DNA of 64,000 nucleotides from NCBI GenBank assembly GCA_036004665.1, contig DASYRG010000020.1:53980-117979 (forward strand). The letters run 5' to 3'. Below are positions 56,962 to 64,000 of the stretch, one piece after another (the first letter of the stretch is position 1; every line of letters begins with the position of its first letter). The position numbers and the translations under genes were made by a program. This DNA comes from JACQGZ01 sp036004665. GTDB lineage: Bacteria > Sysuimicrobiota > Sysuimicrobiia > Sysuimicrobiales > Humicultoraceae. Under the pieces are notes generated by a model that did no database searches, had not been told where the DNA came from, and saw nothing but the letters and a program-made list of their open reading frames with translations.

Positions 56962-57300
56962 CTAAGCGTCCCTCGGGCGGCGCGAAGTGCGGGGCGGAGC
57001 CCAGAAGACGAGCACCTCGAGATCCTCGGCGACGCGAACGAACCGGTGCTCCACCCCGGCGGGCACGTACACGATCGATCCCGGCGCGACGGACCGCTCC
57101 TCGTCCTCCACGCGCATCACCGCCTGGCCTGCCACGACGTAGTAGACTTCGTCCTCGCTGTGGGGGGTCTGGTCGTCCACGGACCCGGCCGGCCAGCGGG
57201 CTAGTCCGACGCTCAATTCCTTTACGCGCAGGAACTCCGCGTAGACGTGCCCGGTGCGATCCACGGCGCGCAAAAGCTCGGAGATCTCGAAGGCCTGCAC
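56962..57300 (-). CDS. Small cupin-domain protein
   Basis: 112 residues. Cupin motif 1 is PHSEDEVYYVVAGQAVMRVE near residues 46-65 and motif 2 is PGSIVYVPAGVEHRF near 73-87, so one conserved beta-barrel with His/Glu metal ligands. Enzymes and non-enzymatic regulators share this shape, and no function can be chosen. It starts 3 bases after the flavoprotein gene on the same strand, suggesting a shared transcript. Bases 56807-56961 upstream of the oxygenase gene contain no gene that I can support. Confidence 0.82.
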   Translation of the reverse strand: MQAFEISELLRAVDRTGHVYAEFLRVKELSVGLARWPAGSVDDQTPHSEDEVYYVVAGQAVMRVEDEERSVAPGSIVYVPAGVEHRFVRVAEDLEVLVFWAPPRTSRRPRDA

Positions 57301-57303
57301 GAG

Positions 57304-58584
57304 CTAGACCTTATCTGTGACGATGGAGCCGCTCGCCGTCGGCTCCTCCCCATCGGCCGCCAGCAGTCCCCGGATCAGCGCCCGCAGGACCGCCGGAGCC
57401 AGCCGGATCCCCCGCCACGACCGCAGCGCCTGCCCCAAGACCGGCCGGAGTAGACGCGACTGGTACTGGGTATCGCCGTGCTCCTCGATCGCCCGCTGGA
57501 GGAGCGGGTTAGCGCCGATCGCTCCGATCAGGCGGGACAGGTCCGGATCGGGCAGCGCGTTGAGCATCTTGCGGACGGCGGTCGTGAATGTGAGCTCGCG
57601 GCCGAACCGGCGCTTCCACACCTCCTCGTAGCGCGGCCCAGCCTCCCGATCCCCCGCGGCCATCGCCACGCCGGCCTCGGCCGCCATGCGGCCCGCTGCC
57701 AGGGAGAAGTAGATGCCGCCCCCGGAGGTGGCCTTCACCTGCCCCGCCGCGTCCCCGGCGACGAGGAATCCAGGCGCGTACGAGGGCGCCCGGCTGCCCA
57801 GGACCGGGATGCGGCCGACCAGTCTGCGCACCAGCCGCGCGCCCCGCACTCGCCTGGCGGTGACGGGGTGTTCAGCGATCAGCCGTTCCAGGTAGTAGAC
57901 GGGCGGCCGGCGCGTCAGGCGGGGATCGATGCACAGACCCACCCGACCGGCCGAGGCACCGAGGGGCATGATCCAGGCGAAGAACCCCGGCGCCCAGTCC
58001 CGCCCGAAGTACAGCTCCGGCCCATCGTCGCTCTCCAGGCGCAGTCCGTCCATCTCGTATTGCAGACCATGGATGAGCGTGCGGCGCGGCGTGATCCCCA
58101 GGGAAGCGGGTAGCAGCGTCCGGGCGCCCTCTGCGTCGATCACCACCGCGGCGCGCAGGGACAGGGTGGTTCCGCGGCGCTCCGCCTCGACGACGACGGC
58201 GCCGCCCTCCCGGTGCGCCCGGCGGGCGCGCACCCCCAGCATGATCTCACACCCAGCCTCCGCGGCGCGATCGGCCAGCCAGCGGTCGAAGCGGTCCCGG
58301 TCGACGACGTAGGAATCGATCTCCCCGCGGCGCAGCCGGGCGACCCGTCCGTCCGGGGCATAGAGGCTCGCGGCGCGAAGAGCGGTGCGGGCGAGCGACG
58401 GCGGCAGGTCGAACTCGCGGAACGCGTGCAGGGAAAGCTTGCCGCTGCAGTGGGCGGGAGCCCCGATCTCAGGGTGCTCCTCGAGTAGCAGCGTACGCAG
58501 GCCGGCCCGCGCGGCCGTCCGTGCGGCCATGGCCCCCGCCGGCCCGCCGCCGACGACGATGACGTCCCAACGATGAATGCTCAT
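57304..58584 (-). CDS. Geranylgeranyl-reductase-family FAD-dependent oxidoreductase
   Basis: 426 residues. VIVVGGGPAGAMAARTAARA is the FAD-binding motif at the N-terminus; LLLEEHPEIGAPAHCSGKLS follows, as in geranylgeranyl reductases. VVIDAEGARTLLPASLGI is the DG-like motif, and FLVAGDAAGQVKATSGGGIY the GD motif near residue 280. The family reduces isoprenoid chains of lipids, chlorophylls or quinones, with many members of unknown substrate. Followed by a cupin gene; an isoprenoid link is only suggested. Confidence 0.88.
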   Translation of the reverse strand: MSIHRWDVIVVGGGPAGAMAARTAARAGLRTLLLEEHPEIGAPAHCSGKLSLHAFREFDLPPSLARTALRAASLYAPDGRVARLRRGEIDSYVVDRDRFDRWLADRAAEAGCEIMLGVRARRAHREGGAVVVEAERRGTTLSLRAAVVIDAEGARTLLPASLGITPRRTLIHGLQYEMDGLRLESDDGPELYFGRDWAPGFFAWIMPLGASAGRVGLCIDPRLTRRPPVYYLERLIAEHPVTARRVRGARLVRRLVGRIPVLGSRAPSYAPGFLVAGDAAGQVKATSGGGIYFSLAAGRMAAEAGVAMAAGDREAGPRYEEVWKRRFGRELTFTTAVRKMLNALPDPDLSRLIGAIGANPLLQRAIEEHGDTQYQSRLLRPVLGQALRSWRGIRLAPAVLRALIRGLLAADGEEPTASGSIVTDKV

Positions 58585-58718
58585 GCCCCGTCTAGTGGTC
58601 AGCGCTCATGCCCGAGGGCGGTTCTCGCCGCGCCGCAGCGCCTCCTCCCCTCGTCTGGAAAACCTCTGGTCCTCCTGTTACGTTGTATGGGCATAATCAG
58701 GCGCAGGTGATCTCACCG

Positions 58719-59207
58719 ATGATTGGGCTCCGCATCCTGATCCTCCTGATTGCCGTCACGATGGCCAGCCCCGCGCTGCTCGATGCCCAGCCGGAGCGGG
58801 GGGCGAACGGCCTCTTTAAGAAGGGGACCCTGGTGCTGCTCGCGCCCGGCCGCCGCGTCGTGCTGCAGGTGGAGGTGGCCGACACCGCCATGGCGCGCTC
58901 CCGCGGGCTGATGGACCGGGAGCGCCTCGCCGCGGACGCCGGCATGCTCTTCATCTTCGAGGAGTCCGGGCGCTGGGGATTTTGGATGAAAAATACCCTC
59001 ATTCCGCTCTCCATCGCCTTCATCGACAAGACCTGGCGCATCGTCGACATCCAGGACATGGCCGTGGCGCCCAATCCCCGCGAGGGACCCTTTACCATCT
59101 ATGAGGCACGCGCGCCGGCTCTCTACGCCCTGGAGGTCCGCCAGGGGCTCTTCAAGCACAAGGGCATCGGCGTCGGCGCCCGGGTCATCTTTACACCGCA
59201 CGAGTAG
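58719..59207 (+). CDS. DUF192 exported protein
   Basis: 162 residues from ATG 58719, with AGGTGAT at good distance; a longer frame from 58608 adds 37 non-conserved residues. A signal peptide (LRILILLIAVTMASPALLDA) precedes the DUF192 domain: EVADTAMARSRGLMDRERL, GMLFIFEESGRWGFWMKNTL, IPLSIAFID, and YALEVRQGLFKHKGIGVG. DUF192 folds as a small barrel of unknown role. It stands alone on the plus strand, divergent from the flavoprotein gene. Confidence 0.9.
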   Translation: MIGLRILILLIAVTMASPALLDAQPERGANGLFKKGTLVLLAPGRRVVLQVEVADTAMARSRGLMDRERLAADAGMLFIFEESGRWGFWMKNTLIPLSIAFIDKTWRIVDIQDMAVAPNPREGPFTIYEARAPALYALEVRQGLFKHKGIGVGARVIFTPHE

Positions 59208-59399
59208 TCAGAGCGACGGGCCCATCTCCGGGCGACGCCGGCCTCCAACCGCATACGCCGCCAGCGCGGTGGTAATCGGGACAGCGAGGATGAGGGCCAC
59301 GCTCCCCACAAGCGTGCGGACCACCTCTTCGGCGATGAATCCCCTGCCGCGCGTCGGAGGCGCTGGGCAGCCCGAATTCGGCGTCGACATCATGCACAC
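59208..59399 (-). pseudogene. C-terminal remnant of a YibE/F-type membrane protein
   Basis: The frame ending at 59208 encodes RGFIAEEVVRTLVGSVALIL then AVPITTALAAYA, which matches the final helix of YibE/F proteins. Normally these are about 350-450 residues; only about 45 remain, and the upstream bases do not continue the family before the Fur promoter. A start codon (59399) is present but no ribosome site, so it is probably a decayed gene end rather than a working protein. Confidence 0.5.
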
Positions 59400-59413
59400 G
59401 CGCTGCTCTGATC

Positions 59414-59442
59414 TTGACGATGCCAGGGCATCAGGATACGAT
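59414..59442 (+). promoter_or_regulatory. Sigma-70-type promoter of the fur-family / zinc ABC operon
   Basis: TTGACG (59414-59419) and TACGAT (59437-59442) are separated by 17 bases, close to the ideal housekeeping promoter. Transcription would begin near 59449, about 30 bases before the ATG. The next element, the palindrome at 59458-59478, lies within the leader. Confidence 0.6.
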
Positions 59443-59457
59443 GGCCCTACCTAATCG

Positions 59458-59478
59458 AAATGAAATTTCTTTTCATTT
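59458..59478. promoter_or_regulatory. Fur/Zur-type 21-bp palindromic operator
   Basis: AAATGAAA-TTTCT-TTTCATTT: two perfect 8-base arms with a 5-base spacer, very AT-rich in GC-rich DNA. It ends 2 bases before the regulator ATG and takes the place of any ribosome-binding site, so a bound regulator would block both elongation and access to the start. Fur-superfamily boxes have this size and symmetry. Confidence 0.7.
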
Positions 59479-59479
59479 G

Positions 59480-59908
59480 ATGGCCAGTCGCGCAGGGCGC
59501 GCCGAACGTCGACTGAAGGCGGCGGGCCGGCGGATGACCGCTTCCAGGCGCGCGGTGATCCAGGTCCTCAGCGCGGTGCAGTGCGCGTACAGCGCGGAGG
59601 AGATTCACCGCCGGGCCCGGCGACGTCATCCGCGCCTGGGCCTCGTCACGGTGTATCGGACACTGGAACTGCTCGTCCAGCAGGGACTGGCGCGCCGGCT
59701 GGACCTTCCCGGCCCCACCCGCTACGAGCCCACGGAGGAGGGCCGCCATCACCATCATCTGGTCTGCCTCTCCTGTGGGAGTATCGAACCCTTGCAGCGC
59801 TGCCTGATCGAACCCGTCGAGGGCGCCACCTTCGGGCGCCGCTTCCGTGTCACTGGCCATCGTCTGGAACTCTTCGGGTACTGTCACGAGTGCATCGCGC
59901 CCGCATGA
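59480..59908 (+). CDS. Fur-family metalloregulator (Zur-like)
   Basis: 142 residues from ATG 59480. The winged helix has RMTASRRAVIQVLSAVQCAY and HPRLGLVTVYRTLELLVQQG (recognition helix). HHHHLVCLSCGSI with CHEC at the C-terminus gives the structural zinc site of two CxxC pairs, and His-rich residues complete the regulatory site. With a zinc/manganese uptake operon behind it (its stop overlaps the next ATG), Zur is the likely identity; Mur or PerR cannot be excluded. No ribosome site, because the operator occupies that stretch. Confidence 0.88.
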   Translation: MASRAGRAERRLKAAGRRMTASRRAVIQVLSAVQCAYSAEEIHRRARRRHPRLGLVTVYRTLELLVQQGLARRLDLPGPTRYEPTEEGRHHHHLVCLSCGSIEPLQRCLIEPVEGATFGRRFRVTGHRLELFGYCHECIAPA

Positions 59909-60795
59909 TCGTGAGATGGGTGCTCCCGGCGGCCGCGGTCGCCCTGCTGTCGGCGGGCTGCGGGTCGCAGCGGCAGGCGACAACGACCCTTTCGGTGGTC
60001 GCGTCTTTCTATCCCCTCTTCGAGTTTGCCGGGCGGGTAGGGGGTGACCGGGTCCGCGTCCGCACTCTCGTTCCCGCCGGGGCGGAGCCGCACGACTTCG
60101 AACCGACTCCCGCGGATGTCGCCGCCCTGCGGGCGGCCGATGTCTTCATCTACAACGGCGCCGGACTCGAACCGTGGGTGGCGAGGCTTCGCCGCGAGAT
60201 CTCCCCGTCGACGGTAACTGTGGACTCGTCCGCCGGCCTCGCGCTGATGACGCCTCATCCGAAGGGAGGCCCGGACCCTCATGTCTGGCTCGATCCGCTG
60301 CTCGCACGCCGTCAGGTGCAGAACATTCTCGCCGGGCTGATCCGAGCCGATCCGGATGGCCGATCCTATTACGAGGAGCGAGGCACGCGCCTCCAGGCGG
60401 ACTTGGCCGCGCTGCACGGCCGGTTCGCCCAAGGGCTGGCCCACTGCCAGCGTCGCGTCTTCATCACGGCCCACGCTGCGTTCGGGTATCTGGCCAGCCG
60501 CTACCGGTTGACCATGATCGCGATCAGCGGGCTGACGCCGGACGCGGAGGTCCCGCCGGCCAAGATGGCCGCCGTGGCGCGCGAGGCGCGGCGGCACGGC
60601 GTGCGGGTCATATACTTTGAGACGTTGACCAGCCCACGAGTGGCGGAAGCGATCGCCCGGGAGGTGGGGGCACGCACGGCGGTCCTGGATCCCTTGGAGG
60701 GTCTGACGCCCGAGGCGCAGCGCCAGGGAAAGAACTACGTGACGGTGATGGATGAGAACCTCCGAGCACTCGCCGAAGGTTTGGACTGCCGCTGA
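59905..60795 (+). CDS. znuA: Zinc/manganese ABC transporter binding lipoprotein (ZnuA-like)
   Basis: 296 residues from ATG 59905, overlapping the regulator stop (ATGA). The lipobox is LLSAGC (Cys19). Metal-binding His and acidic residues are seen in PAGAEPHDFEPTPAD, DPHVWLDPLL, ITAHAAFGYLASRY, and YFETLTSPRVAEA. The His-rich loop of many ZnuA proteins is absent, so Mn is possible; a Fur-type regulator before it favours Zn. It binds the metal outside the inner membrane for the ZnuCB transporter. Confidence 0.9.
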   Translation: MIVRWVLPAAAVALLSAGCGSQRQATTTLSVVASFYPLFEFAGRVGGDRVRVRTLVPAGAEPHDFEPTPADVAALRAADVFIYNGAGLEPWVARLRREISPSTVTVDSSAGLALMTPHPKGGPDPHVWLDPLLARRQVQNILAGLIRADPDGRSYYEERGTRLQADLAALHGRFAQGLAHCQRRVFITAHAAFGYLASRYRLTMIAISGLTPDAEVPPAKMAAVAREARRHGVRVIYFETLTSPRVAEAIAREVGARTAVLDPLEGLTPEAQRQGKNYVTVMDENLRALAEGLDCR

Positions 60796-61540
60796 AATCC
60801 CGCCGGTCGCCGAGTTAGAGCACGTCTGCTTCAGCTACGGCGCGGAGCGGGTGCTCGATGAGGTGAGCCTGCGGGTCGACCGCGGCGACGTCCTGGGACT
60901 GATCGGTCCCAACGGATCGGGGAAGACCACGCTGCTGCGCGTTCTGCTCGGCCTGCTCCGGCCCACCTGCGGCCACGTCCGTCTCTTCGGGACGGAGGTC
61001 GCCGCCTTCAGGCAGTGGGAGCGGATCGGCTACGTCTCCCAGAAGGCGGCCTTCAACAGCCTCTTCCCCGCGGCTGTCTCCGAGGTGGTGATCAGCGGGC
61101 GGTCGGGCCGCGTCGGGGTGGGCCGGCGCTTCTCCGCGGCGGACCGGGAGACCGCGCGGCGGGCGCTCGAGCTTGTGGGCTTGAGCGCGCTGGGGGACCG
61201 ACGCATCGGCGAACTCAGCAGCGGGCAGCAGCAGCGCGTCCTCATCGCCCGCGCCCTCGTCAACGGTCCGGAACTGCTGCTTCTGGATGAGCCCACCGTC
61301 GGCGTGGACCCAGACGCCCAGGAGCAGTTCTACAGTCTGCTGCTCCACCTCAACCGCGAGGAGGGGCTGACTCTCATCCTCGTCTCGCACGACATCGGCT
61401 TCGTCACGCGGGAGGTTTCGCGGCTGGCCTGCCTCAACCGCACGCTGGTCTTCCATGGGAGCCCGGAAGAGGCGGCGGCCAGCGGCGCCCTCGCCGAGAT
61501 GTACCGCACCGACGCCTGGATGGTCGCCCACCGCCACTGA
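60752..61540 (+). CDS. znuC: Zinc/manganese ABC transporter ATP-binding protein (ZnuC-like)
   Basis: 262 residues. Walker A is GPNGSGKTT, the Q-loop RIGYVSQKAAFNSLFPAAV is typical of metal-type (family 3) importers, the signature is ELSSGQQQRVLIARAL, and Walker B is LLLLDEPTVGVDPDA. It powers metal import. ATG 60752 lies 44 bases inside the preceding gene; later starts in frame are lacking before LEHVCFSYG, so overlap seems real. Confidence 0.9.
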   Translation: MRTSEHSPKVWTAAEIPPVAELEHVCFSYGAERVLDEVSLRVDRGDVLGLIGPNGSGKTTLLRVLLGLLRPTCGHVRLFGTEVAAFRQWERIGYVSQKAAFNSLFPAAVSEVVISGRSGRVGVGRRFSAADRETARRALELVGLSALGDRRIGELSSGQQQRVLIARALVNGPELLLLDEPTVGVDPDAQEQFYSLLLHLNREEGLTLILVSHDIGFVTREVSRLACLNRTLVFHGSPEEAAASGALAEMYRTDAWMVAHRH

Positions 61541-61546
61541 GCCGCC

Positions 61547-62347
61547 GTGCCGGAGATCCTGCAGTACGGATTCATGCAGCGGGCGCTAATGGCCGGGATG
61601 ACCGTCGGGATCATCGCTCCCCTGATCGGGCTCTTCATGGTTCCCCGGCGCCTCAGCCTGATCGCCGACGCCCTTGCCCACGTCGCCCTCGCCGGCGTGG
61701 CGCTGGGCCTGCTCGCCGGGACGGCGCCGCTGGCCGGGGCGCTGGCCGTGACGGTGGTGGGAGCAATCGCCATCGAGCGCCTGCGCGGGGCGGGCCGATT
61801 CTCCGGCGACGCCGCCCTGGCCCTCTTCCTCTCCGGCGGGCTGGCCGTCGCCGTCGTCGCGATCGGTCTCGCCGGCGGCTTCTCGATCGACCTCTTCGGC
61901 TATCTCTTCGGAGCGATCACCACCGTGGCCCCGCGGGACCTCTGGGTGATCCTCCCCCTCGGCCTGCTGGTGCTCGGCACGGTGCTCTTCCTCTATAAGG
62001 AACTCTTCGCCATCACCTTTGACGAGGAGAGCGCCCGGGTGCAGGGCGTCCCGGTGGACGCGCTCAACCTGTTGCTCACCGTGCTGGTGGCGGTGACGGT
62101 CGTGGCGGCGATGCGGATCGTCGGCGCGCTGTTGACCGGTGCGCTGATCGTCATCCCAGCTGTGACCGCGCTGAGGGTGGCCCCCAGTTTCCGCGCCGCG
62201 CTCTGGGTGGCGATCGCCTGTTCGCTCACCGCCACCGTCGCCGGGATCACGATCGCCTACTACCTGAACCTTCCGGCCAGCGGCGCGATCGTCTTGTCCG
62301 CGATCGCCCTACTCGCCGGTAGTTCTTTGATTTCTCGGCGTCGCTGA
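61547..62347 (+). CDS. znuB: Zinc/manganese ABC transporter permease (ZnuB-like)
   Basis: 266 residues from GTG 61547 with about eight hydrophobic segments. The opening FMQRALMAGMTVGIIAPLIG, the VPRRLSLIADALAHVALAG segment with conserved DALAH motif, and VVAAMRIVGALLTGALIVIP near residue 185 are typical of the ABC-3 metal permeases. It forms the membrane channel with ZnuC. Last gene of the operon, followed by a large hairpin. Confidence 0.92.
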   Translation: MPEILQYGFMQRALMAGMTVGIIAPLIGLFMVPRRLSLIADALAHVALAGVALGLLAGTAPLAGALAVTVVGAIAIERLRGAGRFSGDAALALFLSGGLAVAVVAIGLAGGFSIDLFGYLFGAITTVAPRDLWVILPLGLLVLGTVLFLYKELFAITFDEESARVQGVPVDALNLLLTVLVAVTVVAAMRIVGALLTGALIVIPAVTALRVAPSFRAALWVAIACSLTATVAGITIAYYLNLPASGAIVLSAIALLAGSSLISRRR

Positions 62348-62379
62348 GCTTTTTGAGTTGGACTAGCGACGACTAGAGT

Positions 62380-62441
62380 CTGAGGGCCACTCTCAAGGAA
62401 ACCGTATCCCGTCTTTCGGTTTCCGCGAGAGTGGCCCTCAG
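62380..62441. terminator. Large two-part hairpin between convergent genes (bidirectional terminator candidate)
   Basis: CTGAGGGCCACTCTC (62380-62394) pairs perfectly with 62427-62441, and inside it GGAAACCG (62397-62404) with CGGTTTCC (62417-62424), leaving a 12-base loop. The plus strand continues CCTTTATC, a weak T-run. It lies between znuB (plus, ends 62347) and the pilus gene (minus, ends 62445) and probably stops transcription from both sides. Confidence 0.65.
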
Positions 62442-62444
62442 CCT

Positions 62445-64000
62445 TTATCGCAGCTGCTGCCAGGAGAGGATCGTCACCCCGATGCCGGACGCCGACCCGA
62501 GGCGGCTTCCCGCCAGAGGATCGTACCGGATCACCGTGGTGGCGTTGTTGCTGTTGAATGAGGGACGGGTGTTGTCGGGGCTGTTGTGGTACATCGCCCC
62601 GATGATGTCGACCACGGCCTGGGACCCGATGTCCATCCCGTCCGCCGTGTAGACCAGGCCGTCCGCTACCAGCTTCTGCTGGGCGCCGCCCTGCATGATC
62701 AGACGGCCCCATGAGTTCGCCCCCGCCCCGGGGAAGAGCGCGAGGGCGATCTTCTGCCGTGCCCCGTCGGCGATGGCGGGGTCGGCGTTGTAGATGTCGT
62801 GCTGGATGGTGAGGGTGCTGTTGTTCTCCATCGTCAGATTGCCTTCGATCGCCAGCGTGCCGTCGGTGAGGACGAACTGATCCTCCAGCGTCGTCGGCCG
62901 CGCTCTCCCGCCGTTGCAGCCGATGCGCAGGCTGCCGCCCACCTGCACGTCCCCCGTCACGTAGAGGGTGCCGCTGACGACGGTCCCGGGGTTGGCTTCC
63001 ACGTAGGCCAGCAGACAGTGGAACTCGTCGGCCGTGTAGACAGCATTGGCGTGGCCGATGCCCGCGGCCGCGTTCACCGCGCTGTTATCGGTGTTGGCGC
63101 CGGCCTCGGTCTGAATGGGGGTGGGATCGAGGGTGGACACAGGCAGCATGCGCCTCCGTACGCGGCTCATGTAGATGTGGCCCATGTTCTCGGTCTCACG
63201 CAGCTCGTAGATGTTGACGATGTCGTTGCTGCCATTCTGCACCGTCAGGCAGGCAAAGTTGGTGGGCGGCGTGCAAGAGTGCAGCGGACCGCCCGTGTCG
63301 GGCTGGGCCTTCACGATGTCGCCGAAGGCGGAGAGGATCCAGGGCAGAGGATCGTTGGGGTCGTAGGCGGGCTGGCTGGTAAAGCCGAAGAGCTCCCAGT
63401 CGTTGAATGTCCCGTCGCGAAGGGTCACCGTGTCTGGCGATGTCTCGCTGACGGCGTTGAGGCGGGACCCCGTGTCCTGGAAGTTGATGTCAAAGAACGA
63501 ACCCATGTTCGCCCCGCGAGGGACGCCCGGACCGCTGGGCCTCCAGGGCGCCAGGTAGGTGCGGGAGTTCGCCCCCGACGACGCGATCGTGGAAACACCG
63601 AAGAGACCGAAGGTGATCGGCGGCCCTACCAGGGCGATGGCGCGAACCTCCGCGTAGACGGTCCGCCCGGCGGAGGTGCCTCGCCCGCGCACGGTGATGG
63701 TCACCGTATCCTCGGCGTAGTCCTCCACCCAGATCCAGAACTGCCCGCCGCCCCCGCCGAAGCTCGTCCCCGCGATGCCCGCTGGGTACGCCGCAGTGCG
63801 GTAGAGGGGGTTCGCCTTCAGTCGGACGATCGCTTCCTGCAGCCCCGCCTGCGCGATGAACTGGGCCCGGCTGACGGTGCCCTGGATCGTCGAGTGGGTG
63901 ATGTCGGTGTTCATCACCCCGACCAGGCCGAACCCGATCGCGGAGATGACCAGGACCACCGCCAGCACCGGCAGCACGGTGATGCCCGCCTCGTCATGCC
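62445..64000 (-). CDS. Type IV pilus-associated (PilX-like) protein, 5' end beyond window
   Basis: At least 518 residues; the frame stays open to base 64000. Near the start, DEAGITVLPVLAVVLVISAI followed by GFGLVGV is the hydrophobic N-helix of pilin-like PilX/PilW proteins, then SRAQFIAQAGLQEAIVRLKA is the alpha spine. GTG 63977 is a possible but less likely start. A long beta-rich region follows with repeated short strands (SGTLYVTGDVQVGGSLRIG, DGTLAIEGNLTMENNSTL), like polymer-forming or beta-helix domains. Likely part of a type IV pilus or secretion system encoded further right. Confidence 0.75.
   Translation of the reverse strand, partial: HDEAGITVLPVLAVVLVISAIGFGLVGVMNTDITHSTIQGTVSRAQFIAQAGLQEAIVRLKANPLYRTAAYPAGIAGTSFGGGGGQFWIWVEDYAEDTVTITVRGRGTSAGRTVYAEVRAIALVGPPITFGLFGVSTIASSGANSRTYLAPWRPSGPGVPRGANMGSFFDINFQDTGSRLNAVSETSPDTVTLRDGTFNDWELFGFTSQPAYDPNDPLPWILSAFGDIVKAQPDTGGPLHSCTPPTNFACLTVQNGSNDIVNIYELRETENMGHIYMSRVRRRMLPVSTLDPTPIQTEAGANTDNSAVNAAAGIGHANAVYTADEFHCLLAYVEANPGTVVSGTLYVTGDVQVGGSLRIGCNGGRARPTTLEDQFVLTDGTLAIEGNLTMENNSTLTIQHDIYNADPAIADGARQKIALALFPGAGANSWGRLIMQGGAQQKLVADGLVYTADGMDIGSQAVVDIIGAMYHNSPDNTRPSFNSNNATTVIRYDPLAGSRLGSASGIGVTILSWQQLR

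Noticed and set aside
1..64000. Search for tRNA, rRNA, CRISPR, IS elements and attachment sites
   Set aside because: No cloverleaf-like tRNA ending, rRNA-like block, regularly spaced repeat array, transposase or integrase was seen; the only spaced repeats are the 11-bp Pho-box-like units.

Overview
The window is high-GC DNA, densely coded mostly on the minus strand in long, tightly spaced or overlapping operons. The gene content suggests a diderm bacterium: a TolC-type outer-membrane channel, an RND pump and several lipoproteins. Its housekeeping genes look Firmicutes-like or early Terrabacteria: tmk, then a DarA/YaaQ cyclic-di-AMP receptor, then holB, plus a SpoIIIAA/Ycf45-type R3H ATPase. 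I would guess an uncultured diderm Terrabacterial lineage, but the sequence alone does not settle the phylum. No rRNA, tRNA, CRISPR array, transposase or complete IS was seen.

Layout. 1-6.7 kb: a FadR-type regulator, then a three-subunit 2-oxoacid:ferredoxin oxidoreductase whose alpha subunit carries an oxalate-oxidoreductase-like YPIRP signature, then a TctCBA transporter. 6.8-16.6 kb: export genes, namely a MacAB-like set with a small lipoprotein, then TolC, adaptor and RND pump. 16.7-23 kb: phosphoglycerate mutase, a decayed OsmC gene, and the gntR-ddl-pdxA-dapF-like operon in which the DapF-like protein has Ser at both catalytic Cys positions; also a HAD hydrolase. 23-28.8 kb: pstSCAB-orf-phoU, preceded by an unusual DUF47/PhoU-like domain fused to an OmpR-type winged helix and by five half-sites at exact 11-bp spacing. 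28.9-30.8 kb: modB, modA and an HTH-TOBE regulator, with no modC. 30.9-34.6 kb: a mixed stretch (acetyltransferase, flavin-type protein, trans-sulfuration enzyme, methyltransferase, Nudix). 34.7-43.3 kb: DNA maintenance and housekeeping (endonuclease IV, holB, darA, tmk, HU, R3H ATPase, rRNA methyltransferase, EndoQ-like nuclease) with a TIR-like protein between tmk and HU.

43.4-56.8 kb holds what appears to be a lasso-peptide (RiPP) cluster: precursor, split B1 (RRE) and B2 (protease), cyclase, ABC exporter, HPr-kinase-like protein and a nucleotidyltransferase with a duplicated domain. Co-directional genes for a membrane spermidine-synthase-like protein and a methyltransferase with a PqqD-like tail follow. 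A 2OG-Fe(II) oxygenase, a GT2 glycosyltransferase and a polysaccharide deacetylase sit at the far side. The precursor ends in Ser, which fits kinase and nucleotidyltransferase tailoring at the C-terminus.

57-64 kb: a cupin, a geranylgeranyl-reductase-like flavoprotein, a DUF192 protein, a YibE/F remnant, and a Fur-family-regulated zinc/manganese ABC operon with a clear promoter and palindromic operator. A large hairpin separates that operon from a type IV pilus-associated (PilX-like) protein that runs off the right edge. The strongest leads are the phosphate regulator with its 11-bp array, the lasso cluster with its unusual tailoring set, and the oxalate-type oxidoreductase operon.
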